From Rhizobium herbae (GTDB lineage: Bacteria; Pseudomonadota; Alphaproteobacteria; Rhizobiales; Rhizobiaceae): a DNA stretch of 64,000 nucleotides. Shown here one piece after another: positions 8,674 through 17,364 of this stretch (within the stretch, counting starts at the first letter, position 1; every line of letters begins with the position of its first letter). The notes under the pieces are model-generated. The model was not told the origin of the DNA and did not search any database. It worked only from the letters and a program-made list of their open reading frames with translations. The translations under genes were made by a program, and so were the position numbers. The DNA lies in assembly GCF_019511375.1 (NCBI RefSeq), contig NZ_JAEUAO010000001.1, forward strand, positions 930,001 to 994,000, given 5' to 3'.

Positions 8674-9174
8674 CTACGCGGCTTTCTTGAGAGCCGTCGC
8701 ATTGACCGATGCTTCGGCAAGCTTCGTCAGGTCGTGATCGGTCTTGCCTTCCTGCTGCAGCGTTTCATCGAGCAGTTTGACCGCGTCGTTGAGACCGAGC
8801 ATCATTGCCCAGGTCTTCAGCGCGCCATAGCGGGCCATTTCATAGTGCTCGACGGCTTGCGCGGCAGCCAAAAGGCCGGCATCGAGCGCGGGCGAGTTCT
8901 TGAATTCGTCGAGGATTTCCTCGCCTTCCTCGATCAGGCCGTCGATCGCCGGGCAGGTCTTGCCGACGGCGCGCTTGCCGAGGATTTCGAAAACCTGCTG
9001 CAGGCGTTCCAGCTGACCTTCGGTTTCGTCGCGATGCTTTTCGAATGCCGCCTTCAGCTTGGGGTTCTGGGCGCCCCTGGCCATTTTCGGCAGGGCCTTC
9101 AGAATCTTGCGTTCGGCGTAGTAGACATCCTTGAGCAGGCCGTAGAACAGGTCTTCCAGGGCTCTTTCTGCCAT
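8674..9174 (-). CDS. Ferritin-like DUF892 protein (YciE/YciF family)
   Basis: 166 residues. The ATG at 9174 follows an AAAGGAGAAAA ribosome site. The sequence is a four-helix ferritin-like bundle: LEDLFYGLLKDVYYAERKIL, KHRDETEGQLERLQQVFEIL, LLAAAQAVEHYEMARYGALK and AVKLLDETLQQEGKTDHDLT. Glu and His residues repeat as in di-iron carboxylate proteins (YYAERK, KHRDETE, VEHYE). YciE/YciF-family proteins are commonly induced by stress in other bacteria. It is a single gene sharing a terminator with the gene on its left. Its function is not known. Confidence 0.88.
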   Translation of the reverse strand: MAERALEDLFYGLLKDVYYAERKILKALPKMARGAQNPKLKAAFEKHRDETEGQLERLQQVFEILGKRAVGKTCPAIDGLIEEGEEILDEFKNSPALDAGLLAAAQAVEHYEMARYGALKTWAMMLGLNDAVKLLDETLQQEGKTDHDLTKLAEASVNATALKKAA

Positions 9175-9333
9175 TGGTTTTCTCCTTTTGATGATTGAAT
9201 CACGTCGGGGGCGACCTGCTGGAAACGGGCTAGTGACCGCTTTGTTCCACTTTGCGCGACAATCGCAGCCCTGCCCCGCACCCCGCTTCCCTCGCGTCCA
9301 AGCGCCGCTTATATAAAGAGCGGGAGGACTTTG

Positions 9334-9858
9334 ATGATTTGGATATTTCCTGCGCTTGCAGGCCTTTTGATTGTCTATTTCGCGGCGCGTTCGTCGCGCT
9401 TCCAGCGATTTGCTGAGCCGGTATTGAGCCTGACCGTCGCAGGCGGGCTGATCATCGCTTTCGTTATCTGGATCAATGAAGGCCGAAACTCTCCAGACAG
9501 TGAGCCCGATCAGACAAAGCAGCAGACCCAGCCAGCGCTGACGCCGGACGACATCTCCGTTGACGGGCTGACGTTCACACGCAACCGCCCGGACACGAGC
9601 TATCGTGCCACAGGCACGGTGGCAAACAAGAGCGACTTCAATCTCGATTATTTCAGGCTGTCGGTGACGCTGGAGGATTGCCCGCAAAACCAGTGCAGGA
9701 CGCTCGGTGAGGACACTGCCCTCATTCTCGCGCGCATTCCGGCGGGCCAGAACCAGAGCTTCGAAACCTACTTCACCTTCCCCAATCGCTACGGGGTGGA
9801 GCCGACGGCGCCCAAATGGTCCTACCGGGTCACCGAGGTGCGTGGCCGCATCCCGTGA
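9334..9858 (+). CDS. Hypothetical membrane-anchored protein with extracytoplasmic domain
   Basis: 174 residues from ATG 9334, after GGAGG. Two short hydrophobic segments (WIFPALAGLLIVYF and VLSLTVAGGLIIAFVIWI) are followed by a charged linker and a soluble domain of about 110 residues. That domain begins DDISVDGLTFTRNRPDTSYR and contains a Cys pair (EDCPQNQC). The pattern TGTVANKSDFNLDYFRLSVT resembles immunoglobulin-like FxLYD domains that measure additions to a membrane anchor. No function can be assigned. Its stop is six bases from the end of the convergent Rieske gene. Confidence 0.75.
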   Translation: MIWIFPALAGLLIVYFAARSSRFQRFAEPVLSLTVAGGLIIAFVIWINEGRNSPDSEPDQTKQQTQPALTPDDISVDGLTFTRNRPDTSYRATGTVANKSDFNLDYFRLSVTLEDCPQNQCRTLGEDTALILARIPAGQNQSFETYFTFPNRYGVEPTAPKWSYRVTEVRGRIP

Positions 9859-9864
9859 ACGGTG

Positions 9865-11097
9865 TCAACTCGCCCGGCTGATCTCATCGAGATACCAGTT
9901 GATATAGCGCAACTCGTTCTGCTCCATCGGCGCGATCGGGCCGGGCACGAAATAATGCGAACGGACGCCGCGCGACGTGTGTTCGATGATCGCCTTGTCC
10001 TCGTCGGTCGTCACCGTCCAGAGCCAGGTGAGCCTGGCGAGATCATAGTCCCTGCCCTCCTCGGCCTCGCCGTTGACGAGCCAGATCAGCTCCATCTCGC
10101 AGGTTTCCGGCCCCTTCGGAATGAATCGGTAGATCATCCCGTGATCGGGGTAGCAGACCAGGAAGGACGTGCCGCCGAGATGGATGGAGGTCACGCCGCC
10201 GTCGAAATCGGTAAAGCGGCCCATCAGCGTACTGAGCGGCGAGCCGTCCTGGCTGCCGGTCTTGACGCCGTCGTAAAGCGCATAGCGAAACGCATGGATG
10301 GTTTCCTTGCCGTTCGCCGAGGTCTGCCAGTGATCGCCGCAACCGACCTCTATGCCGAGCGCGCAGGTACGTTCTTCCATCGCGGCGTTCAGCGCCTCGA
10401 TCATGTGCAGCGGCTGCTCGAGCGCATGGGTCTGCGAATATTCCGGGTGCGCCGGACCGCAATGGTAACATTCGACATAGTTTTCCACCGCCAGCTTCCA
10501 GTTGGCATCGACCGGATAGCTCCGCCGATGCGCCACCTTGGCCTGCCCCCAGCCATATTGGCCGCAGGTGGCATGGAGGAGATTTTCGACCTCGGAGAAG
10601 TCGAGCGGGTTTTCGGCAAAGGAAATGAAGATCAGGCCTTCGACCACCCGGACATGCAGCGCCTTCAGCCCATGATCCTCGCGCTTGAAATCCTTCGGCA
10701 TCAGCCGCGCCGCCTTCAGGCTCCCGTCGTTGCCGTAGCTCCAGGCATGGTAGGGACAGACGAAGACACGGGCATTGCCCTTGTCCCTGGTGCAAACTTC
10801 GGCGCCGCGGTGGCGGCAGACGTTGAGGATTGCGTGGATGGTCCCGTCCGCATGGCGCGTCACGATCACCTGCTCGGAGGCCATCTTGAAGACTTCGAAA
10901 TCATTGGGTTTCGGGATAACGCTCTCATGCGCGACGCAATGCCAGTGGCGGCGGAACACGCGCTCCAGATCCCGCTCGTAGATGTCCGGATCCGTGTAGA
11001 ACGGCCTGGCAAGACCGTGGCCCGGCTTGTGGGCGGCGATCAGCTGATCGATGCAGTCGCCTTTGGTGCTGTCCTGCGAAAGTTCTGGCGCGAGCAT
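9865..11097 (-). CDS. Rieske non-heme iron oxygenase, quaternary-amine demethylase type
   Basis: 410 residues. The Rieske [2Fe-2S] ligands are C94/H96 and C114/H117 (CRHRGAEVC...CPYHAW). The mononuclear iron site is in ENYVECYHCGPAHPEYSQTH, with H212 and H217; E209 takes the usual bridging acid position, as in carnitine oxygenase CntA. Such enzymes use O2 and electrons from a separate reductase to hydroxylate an N-methyl or similar group (glycine betaine, stachydrine, carnitine). The two upstream dehydrogenase/GcvT genes on the same strand suggest serial N-demethylation. No reductase partner is encoded here. A GGAG site precedes the ATG. The substrate is inferred. Confidence 0.85.
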   Translation of the reverse strand: MLAPELSQDSTKGDCIDQLIAAHKPGHGLARPFYTDPDIYERDLERVFRRHWHCVAHESVIPKPNDFEVFKMASEQVIVTRHADGTIHAILNVCRHRGAEVCTRDKGNARVFVCPYHAWSYGNDGSLKAARLMPKDFKREDHGLKALHVRVVEGLIFISFAENPLDFSEVENLLHATCGQYGWGQAKVAHRRSYPVDANWKLAVENYVECYHCGPAHPEYSQTHALEQPLHMIEALNAAMEERTCALGIEVGCGDHWQTSANGKETIHAFRYALYDGVKTGSQDGSPLSTLMGRFTDFDGGVTSIHLGGTSFLVCYPDHGMIYRFIPKGPETCEMELIWLVNGEAEEGRDYDLARLTWLWTVTTDEDKAIIEHTSRGVRSHYFVPGPIAPMEQNELRYINWYLDEISRAS

Positions 11098-11164
11098 TGT
11101 GACGTCTCCAAGAGTTCACCGGAAAATCCGCGTTCCGGCGCGCGCATTTCGTTTGCGGCGGGGT

Positions 11165-11280
11165 TGCTCTCACCCTAGCCCTCTCCCCGCCCGCGGGGAG
11201 AGGGTACGACGGAGACTAGTGGCCACAGCCCATCCCTCCTCGCCGTCATCCTCGGCCTTGAGCCGAGGATCCGGGCCTCG
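11165..11280. repeat. Intergenic palindromic repeats (rhizobial mosaic type)
   Basis: Two adjacent hairpins fill most of 11098-11393. One is CCCTCTCCCCGC (11179-11190) with GCGGGGAGAGGG (11193-11204). The other is ATCCTCGGC (11248-11256) with GCCGAGGAT (11262-11270). The first unit recurs inverted at about 58887-58925. The gap otherwise holds no gene. It separates the dehydrogenase pair from the Rieske gene. Confidence 0.75.
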
Positions 11281-11393
11281 GGTCGTGGATGGTCGGGTCG
11301 AGCCCGACCGTGACGGAAAGAGAGAGCACGTCGTGAAGCCAACCCTTTCTGAGCGAAACCGGCTCTTTCCAACCCTCTTCACGAAGGTCGCAA

Positions 11394-13841
11394 CTAAGCC
11401 CTCACCCGCTCCGCCTTCGGATCATACATTGGCGCAAGCGACGCCTGCGCCCTTACCCGCGTCCCGGCAATCTCGATCTCGTAGGCCGAACCCAGCACAT
11501 CCGCCTCGCTCTCGCCTTCGCAGGGCACGTAGCCGAGCCCGATCGCACCGCCGAGATGATGGCCATAATTGCCGGAGGTCACCGTGCCGACGATCCTGCC
11601 GTCGCGCACCACCGCTTCGTTGTGGAACAAAAGCGGCTCCGGATCGGTCAGCCGGAACTGTACAAGGCGGCGCGACAGTCCCTTGTCCTGTTTCCTCAAC
11701 ACCGCATCCCGGCCGATGAATTCGCCTTTCTGCGTGCGCACGGCAAAACCCAGCCCGGCCTCCAGAACATGATCCTCATCGGTGATGTCATGGCCGAAAT
11801 GGCGGAAGGCCTTTTCGATACGACAGCTGTCGAGCGTATGAAGACCGCAGAGTTTCAGCCCGACGTCCCTGCCCGCCTCCTCCAGCGCCTCGAACACATG
11901 CGCCGCCTGGTCGGTGGAGACATAGAGCTCCCAGCCAAGTTCGCCGACATAGGTGACGCGGTGGGCGCGGGCGAGGCCCATGCCGATTTCGATCTCCCGC
12001 GCGGTGCCGAAGGGATGAGCGGCATTGGAGAAATCGTTGGGGCTGACCTTTCCCATCAGCTCGCGTGCCTTTGGGCCCATGATGCAGAGCACCGATTCCG
12101 AGGCGGTAACGTCTGTGACGACCACGAACTCGTCGGCGATATGCTTGCGCAACCAGGCAAGATCACGTTGCAGCGTCGCGCCGGGAACGACGAGCAAAAA
12201 CGCCGTTTCGGAAAGACGCGTGACCGTCAGGTCGCTCTCGATGCCGCCGCGGGCGTTGAGCATCTGGGTGTAGACGATGCGGCCTGCCGCGGCGTCCATC
12301 TGATTGGCGCAAAGCCGCTGCAGGAAGGAAAGCGCATCACGGCCCTCGACTCGGATCTTGCCGAAGGACGTCATGTCGAACAGGCCGACGCCGGTGCGAA
12401 CCGCCAGATGTTCGTCGCGCTGGTTTTCGAACCAGTTCTGTTTCTTCCAGCTGTATTTGTATTCACGATCCTGTCCGGGCCTCGCAAACCAGTTGGCTCG
12501 CTCCCAGCCCGCCACTTCGCCGAACACCGCGCCACGGGCCTTCAGGTGTTCGTGGATCGGCGAGCGGCGCAGACCGCGCGCCGTCGCCATCTGGCGATAG
12601 GGGAAGTGGTCAGCATAGAGCAGGCCGAGCGTCTCCGTTACCCGCTCCCTGAGGTAAGTGCGGTTCTTCTGAAAAGGCTGCGCCCGGCGGATATCGACCT
12701 CCCAGAGGTCGAAGGGCGGCTCGCCGTCGTTCATCCACTGCGCCAGCGCCATGCCGGCGCCGCCGGAGGAGACGATGCCGATCGAATTGTAGCCGGCGGC
12801 GACCCAGTAGCCCTTTAGTTCGGGTGCTTCGCCGAGATAGTAGCGATCATCCGGGGTAAAGCTCTCCGGGCCGTTGAAGAAGGTGTGTATCCCGGCTGTT
12901 TCCAGCATCGGCATGCGGTTGACCGCCTTTTCGAGGATCGGCGCGAAGTGGTCGAAATCCTCAGGCAGCTGGTCGAAGCAGAAATCCTCACGGATCCCGT
13001 CCATGCCCCAGGGCTTGGCCACCGGTTCGAAGGCACCGAGCAGCATCTTGCCGGCATCTTCCTTGTAATAGGCGCATTCATCGGGCACGCGCAGCACCGG
13101 TAGCGACTTCAGCCCCACGACCGGCTCGGTGACGATATAGAAATGCTCGCAGGCATGCAGCGGCACGGTCACGCCCGACATATTGGCAAGCTCGCGCCCC
13201 CACATGCCGGCGGCATTGACGACGTTCTCGGTCGCGATGGTAAACGTCTCGCCGTTCTGCACGCAGGTGACGCCGGATACCCTGCCACCCCTCGTCTCGA
13301 CGGCCGTGACCTTCACGCCTTCAATCACCGTGGCGCCGTTCTGGCGCGCACCCTTTGCCAAGGCCATGGCGATATTGGCCGGATCGCATTGCCCGTCGAG
13401 CGGCAGATGCACGGCAGCGATGACATCCGAGACATTGAGGTGCGGATACATCTCCTTGACTTCAACGGGCGTAATCTCGCGCACGTCGACATTGAAGGCG
13501 CGGGCAAGCGAGGCCTGGCGGTAGATCTCTTCGCGACGCTCCTCTGTCAGCGCCACGGTGATCGAGCCGTTCTGCTTCATGCCGGTACCAATGCCGGTCT
13601 CGGCCTCCAGCTTGACGTAGAGGTCGCGCGAATATTTGGCGAGCCGCGTCATGTTCTGCGAGGCGCGCAACTGGCCGATCAGGCCGGCCGCATGCCAGGT
13701 CGTGCCTGAGGTCAATTGCTTGCGTTCGAGCAGAACGACATCGGTCCAGCCGAGCTTGGCCAGATGATAGGCGACCGAACAGCCGGACACTCCGCCGCCG
13801 ATGATGACCACGCGGGCCTGGGAGGGAATGGCCTTCGTCAT
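11394..13841 (-). CDS. Dimethylglycine/sarcosine dehydrogenase-like FAD-GcvT protein (paralog 2)
   Basis: 815 residues with four domains: a DAO-type FAD domain (VVIIGGGVSGCSVAYHLAKL at 11-30), an FAD-linked middle domain (LRERVTETLGLLYADHFPYR), a GcvT folate-binding domain (about 460-710) and the GcvT C-terminal barrel. H50 in TSGTTWHAAG matches the histidine that carries covalent FAD in dimethylglycine dehydrogenase. The enzyme should oxidise an N-methylamine and pass the methylene group to tetrahydrofolate. It starts inside the stop of its upstream paralog (ATGA overlap), so the two are co-translated. The exact substrate is not fixed by sequence. Confidence 0.87.
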   Translation of the reverse strand: MTKAIPSQARVVIIGGGVSGCSVAYHLAKLGWTDVVLLERKQLTSGTTWHAAGLIGQLRASQNMTRLAKYSRDLYVKLEAETGIGTGMKQNGSITVALTEERREEIYRQASLARAFNVDVREITPVEVKEMYPHLNVSDVIAAVHLPLDGQCDPANIAMALAKGARQNGATVIEGVKVTAVETRGGRVSGVTCVQNGETFTIATENVVNAAGMWGRELANMSGVTVPLHACEHFYIVTEPVVGLKSLPVLRVPDECAYYKEDAGKMLLGAFEPVAKPWGMDGIREDFCFDQLPEDFDHFAPILEKAVNRMPMLETAGIHTFFNGPESFTPDDRYYLGEAPELKGYWVAAGYNSIGIVSSGGAGMALAQWMNDGEPPFDLWEVDIRRAQPFQKNRTYLRERVTETLGLLYADHFPYRQMATARGLRRSPIHEHLKARGAVFGEVAGWERANWFARPGQDREYKYSWKKQNWFENQRDEHLAVRTGVGLFDMTSFGKIRVEGRDALSFLQRLCANQMDAAAGRIVYTQMLNARGGIESDLTVTRLSETAFLLVVPGATLQRDLAWLRKHIADEFVVVTDVTASESVLCIMGPKARELMGKVSPNDFSNAAHPFGTAREIEIGMGLARAHRVTYVGELGWELYVSTDQAAHVFEALEEAGRDVGLKLCGLHTLDSCRIEKAFRHFGHDITDEDHVLEAGLGFAVRTQKGEFIGRDAVLRKQDKGLSRRLVQFRLTDPEPLLFHNEAVVRDGRIVGTVTSGNYGHHLGGAIGLGYVPCEGESEADVLGSAYEIEIAGTRVRAQASLAPMYDPKAERVRA

Positions 13842-16288
13842 GCGCGCAGTCTTTCATTGTTGGGGTCGAACAGCGGCTGGTCGGGTTGCACGATTGCCCT
13901 GAAACGGTCGCCGTAGATTTCGACCTCGATCTCTGTTCCGGGTTCCGCCAGATCGGCGCGCAGCATGCCGAGCGCAACGGACTTGCCGACGCGGTAGCCC
14001 CAGTTGCCCGATGTCGTCTCGCCGACCACCTTGCCGTCATGCCAGAGCGTCGACATATAGGGTGCATCACAGTCGTCGGCCTCGACGACCAGCGTGACGA
14101 AGCGCTTGCTCACCCCCTGCTGCTTCTCCTGCTCCAGCGCCGCCTTGCCCTTGAACGCGTGCTTTGTCCAGTCGACGAAACGCTCCAGACCGCCCTGCAG
14201 GATGGTGTAGTCGGTGGAAAGGTCGCCCTTCCAGGCGCGGTAACCCTTCTCGATGCGCAGCGAGTCGAGCGCCTCCATGCCGAAAGGTGTCAAGCCATGC
14301 TTCTGGCCGGCAGCCCAGACCGCGTCGAAGACGGCGGCCGTATCGTCCACCTTTGTGTGAAGTTCCCAGCCAAGCTCACCTGCGAAAGAAACGCGCACCA
14401 GTTGCAGCCAGCGGCCGGCGATCTGGCAGGACTGGTGCGTCAGCCATGGCTTGGAGAGATCGGCATCCGTGACTTCGGCCAGGATGTCGCGTGATTTCGG
14501 TCCGGACAGGATCTGGCACGCGAAGTTTTCCGTCACATCGTCAAGCGCAAACGCCGCGTCCTTCGGCAGATGCTTCTGCAACCACTCAAAATCGTGCCAC
14601 TGCGCCGTCGCCGCCGTGATCAGGAAGAAGAAATCGTCCTCCAACGCCATCACCGACATTTCCGTGACGATGCGGCCCCTGTCGTCGGCAAAATAGGCAA
14701 GGCCGATGCGACCGGGTCTCGGCACCTTGCCGGTGATGAGACCCAGCAACCAGTCGCGCGCACCCTCGCCTTTCAACCGATAGCGGGAAAAGCCCGGCAG
14801 ATCGAGAATGCCCGCAGCGTCCCGCACGGCCAGGCATTCCTCCTCGATTCGCTTCTGCCACGGCCCCGCCCGATCCCAGGTCTGCGTTGATTCTTCCGAC
14901 GTATCGTCACCCGGCTTGGCGTACCAGTTGGCGCGCTCCCAGCCGTTATAGGGCTTGAACTGCGCACCAAGCGCCGCGATCCGGTCGTGGATCGGCGAGA
15001 GTTTCCTGTTGCGACCGGCAGGCCAGGCATGTTTCGGGAAATGCATCGCATATTCGTGGCCATAGACCTCCATGCCCTTGGCGATGCAGTAGTCCCGGTC
15101 CGAGGCAAAGCGCGTATAGCGGCGCGGGTCGCAGGACCACATATCCCATTCCGTTTGCCCTTCGGTCACCCATTCGGCCAGCACCTTGCCGGCACCGCCC
15201 GCCTGGCAGATGCCGAAGGTGAAGACGCAGGCCTCAAACGCGTTCGGCACGCCCGGCATCGGCCCGATCAGCGGGTTTCCATCTGGCGCGTAGGGGATCG
15301 GCCCGTTGATCATGCGCGACAGGCCGGCGGTACCGAGGATCGGCACGCGCTCGACGGCGTCGTTGAGATACCATTCCAGCCGCTCCAGATCGTCGGGGAA
15401 AAGCTGGAATGAGAAATCCTCCGGCATCGGATCGTCAGGCGTCACCCAATGCGCCTTGCAGTTCTTCTCGTAAGGCCCGAGGTTCATCCCGGTCTTTTCC
15501 TGGCGCAGGTAATAGGAGCTGTCGACGTCGCGCAAGAGCGGCAGCTTGTGACCGACCTCCTTCGACCAGGCGGCAAGCTCGGGAATTTCCTCGAACAGCA
15601 TGTACTGATGGCTCATCACCATCATCGGCACGTCGCGGCCGAACCACTTGCCGACCTCGCGGGCATAGTAGCCGGCGGCATTGACGACATATTCGCAGCC
15701 GATCTCGCCTTGCGGCGTGGAAATGATCCATTCATCGTTTTCCCGGCGGGCGCCGGTGGCGGGACAGAACCGAAAAATCTTCGCGCCCATGTCGCGCGCC
15801 CCCTTTGCCAGGGCCTGTGTCAGCTGCGCCGGATCGATATCGCCGTCATAGGGATCGTAAAGCGCACCGGTAAGGTCATGCATCTCGACAAAGGGGTATT
15901 TCGACCTGATCTCGCCGGGCGACAGGATGTCGAGGTCCATGCCCTGGTAACGTCCCATGCCGACAACGCGCTTGAACTCCTGCAGCCGCTCCTTCGAGTG
16001 GCCGAGCCGGAGCGAGCCGGTCACATGGTAGTTCATCGGATAGTCGACCAATACACCGAGCTCGCGATAGAGCGAGGCTGAGTAGCGCTGCATGTTCATG
16101 ATCGACCAGGAGGAGGAAAATGTCGGCACATTGCCGGCGGCATGCCAGGTCGAGCCTGCCGTCAATTCGTTCTTTTCCAGAAGCACGCAGTCCGTCCACC
16201 CGGCCTTGGCGAGATGGTAGAGCGCGGAAGCGCCGACGGCACCTCCCCCGATGATCACGACACGCGCGTGAGACGGCAGATTCGACAT
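13838..16288 (-). CDS. Dimethylglycine/sarcosine dehydrogenase-like FAD-GcvT protein (paralog 1)
   Basis: 816 residues from the ATG at 16288, chosen because AAGGGAGC precedes it; a TTG seven codons upstream is weaker. It has the same architecture as the downstream paralog: FAD motif VVIIGGGAVGASALYHLAKA, flavin-linking H49 in TAGSTWHAAG, then middle, GcvT and GcvT C-terminal domains. The sequence after the flavin histidine (NVPTFSSSWSIMNMQRYS) differs from the paralog, which points to a different substrate. One may act on the dimethyl and one on the monomethyl compound. It is the first gene of the minus-strand cassette, facing the LysR gene. Confidence 0.87.
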   Translation of the reverse strand: MSNLPSHARVVIIGGGAVGASALYHLAKAGWTDCVLLEKNELTAGSTWHAAGNVPTFSSSWSIMNMQRYSASLYRELGVLVDYPMNYHVTGSLRLGHSKERLQEFKRVVGMGRYQGMDLDILSPGEIRSKYPFVEMHDLTGALYDPYDGDIDPAQLTQALAKGARDMGAKIFRFCPATGARRENDEWIISTPQGEIGCEYVVNAAGYYAREVGKWFGRDVPMMVMSHQYMLFEEIPELAAWSKEVGHKLPLLRDVDSSYYLRQEKTGMNLGPYEKNCKAHWVTPDDPMPEDFSFQLFPDDLERLEWYLNDAVERVPILGTAGLSRMINGPIPYAPDGNPLIGPMPGVPNAFEACVFTFGICQAGGAGKVLAEWVTEGQTEWDMWSCDPRRYTRFASDRDYCIAKGMEVYGHEYAMHFPKHAWPAGRNRKLSPIHDRIAALGAQFKPYNGWERANWYAKPGDDTSEESTQTWDRAGPWQKRIEEECLAVRDAAGILDLPGFSRYRLKGEGARDWLLGLITGKVPRPGRIGLAYFADDRGRIVTEMSVMALEDDFFFLITAATAQWHDFEWLQKHLPKDAAFALDDVTENFACQILSGPKSRDILAEVTDADLSKPWLTHQSCQIAGRWLQLVRVSFAGELGWELHTKVDDTAAVFDAVWAAGQKHGLTPFGMEALDSLRIEKGYRAWKGDLSTDYTILQGGLERFVDWTKHAFKGKAALEQEKQQGVSKRFVTLVVEADDCDAPYMSTLWHDGKVVGETTSGNWGYRVGKSVALGMLRADLAEPGTEIEVEIYGDRFRAIVQPDQPLFDPNNERLRA

Positions 16289-16362
16289 AACTGCTCCCTT
16301 GTTTGGCAAGAGTTTTGGAGAGGACTCAACGCTTCATCAAGCAGCCGGAATTCGCTTTATTG

Positions 16363-16377
16363 ATCGAAAAATTCGAT
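16363..16377. promoter_or_regulatory. Candidate LysR-type operator
   Basis: ATCGAAAAATTCGAT is a perfect 6-3-6 palindrome that contains the T-N11-A pattern of LysR-family sites. It lies in the 124-bp gap between the divergent demethylation cassette and its LysR gene, 36 bases before the LysR start. Confidence 0.55.
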
Positions 16378-16412
16378 TAGATTGATTCCTGTGCCAAAAG
16401 GAAGATGCCGGA

Positions 16413-17282
16413 ATGCAGATCGACCTCATCGAAACCTTCCTCGACCTGATGGAAACGCGCAGCTTCAATCGCACGGCGGAGCGGATGAACATCACGCAAT
16501 CGACCGTCTCACACCGCGTCAAGGCGCTGGAGGCGCAGTTTAACCGCAAGCTCTTCACCCGCAACAAGGGCGGCACGACGCCAACGCCCTCCGGCCTGCG
16601 CTTCCTCGACCACGCGAAAGCCCTGCAGCACCAATGGCACGAGGCGACCCGGGCGGTGGAGAGTGCCGGAGCCTATGAGCGCTCCATGCGTCTCGGCATC
16701 CAGCATGATCTCGCCGAAGTCTTTGCCGGCCGCTGGCTTTCCGCGGTGCGCGCCGACCTGCCGGCAACTTCGATCTACATGGAAGCGGATTATTCCAACC
16801 AGATGAACCGCGATCTGGCGGCCGGCGATCTCGATCTCGCCATCCTCTATACCCCACACTACCTGCCCGACCTGCACTACGAACGCATCGGCGAAATGGT
16901 CTACAGACTGGTCAGCACCACGGCGCGGACAGTCGGTGAACTGCAGCCCGAGACCTATATCCAGGCCGTCTATTCGCCCGCCTTCGACCGGGCGCACAGG
17001 CTGGCATTGCCGCATCTGTCAGCGGCGCCGCTGGCTTCGGGACAGAACATAGCCGTTATCGATCTGCTGAAGACGCTGGGAGGCGCCGCCTACGTCATGA
17101 GCAGCACCGCGTCTGAACTTGCCAGGCAAGGCACTGCTTTTCCGATAGAGGATGCGCCGCCCATTCCACAGGCCGTCTATGCCGCAACGAGCATCCGCAC
17201 ACGACACGCGCACCAGCACAGACGCATCATCGGTGTCATGCAGGATCTGCTGGCTTCCTGCAGCGCCGCGCGGCCGCTTTAG
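16413..17282 (+). CDS. LysR-family transcriptional regulator
   Basis: 289 residues. The N-terminal winged helix-turn-helix covers about residues 2-60 (SFNRTAERMNITQSTVSHRV, LFTRNKGGTTPTPSGLRFL). The C-terminal effector-binding domain is typical but slightly short. It is transcribed away from the N-demethylation cassette with a T-N11-A palindrome between them, the usual layout for a LysR activator of the neighbouring operon. The ligand is probably an intermediate of that pathway; this is inferred from position only. Confidence 0.88.
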   Translation: MQIDLIETFLDLMETRSFNRTAERMNITQSTVSHRVKALEAQFNRKLFTRNKGGTTPTPSGLRFLDHAKALQHQWHEATRAVESAGAYERSMRLGIQHDLAEVFAGRWLSAVRADLPATSIYMEADYSNQMNRDLAAGDLDLAILYTPHYLPDLHYERIGEMVYRLVSTTARTVGELQPETYIQAVYSPAFDRAHRLALPHLSAAPLASGQNIAVIDLLKTLGGAAYVMSSTASELARQGTAFPIEDAPPIPQAVYAATSIRTRHAHQHRRIIGVMQDLLASCSAARPL

Positions 17283-17364
17283 CAACTCGAAACTGCCGCG
17301 CAATTTCCTCCTTGGATCGATTCCTTCAAGGAATTATGCAGTAGGCGCACCCTGCAGAAATCCA

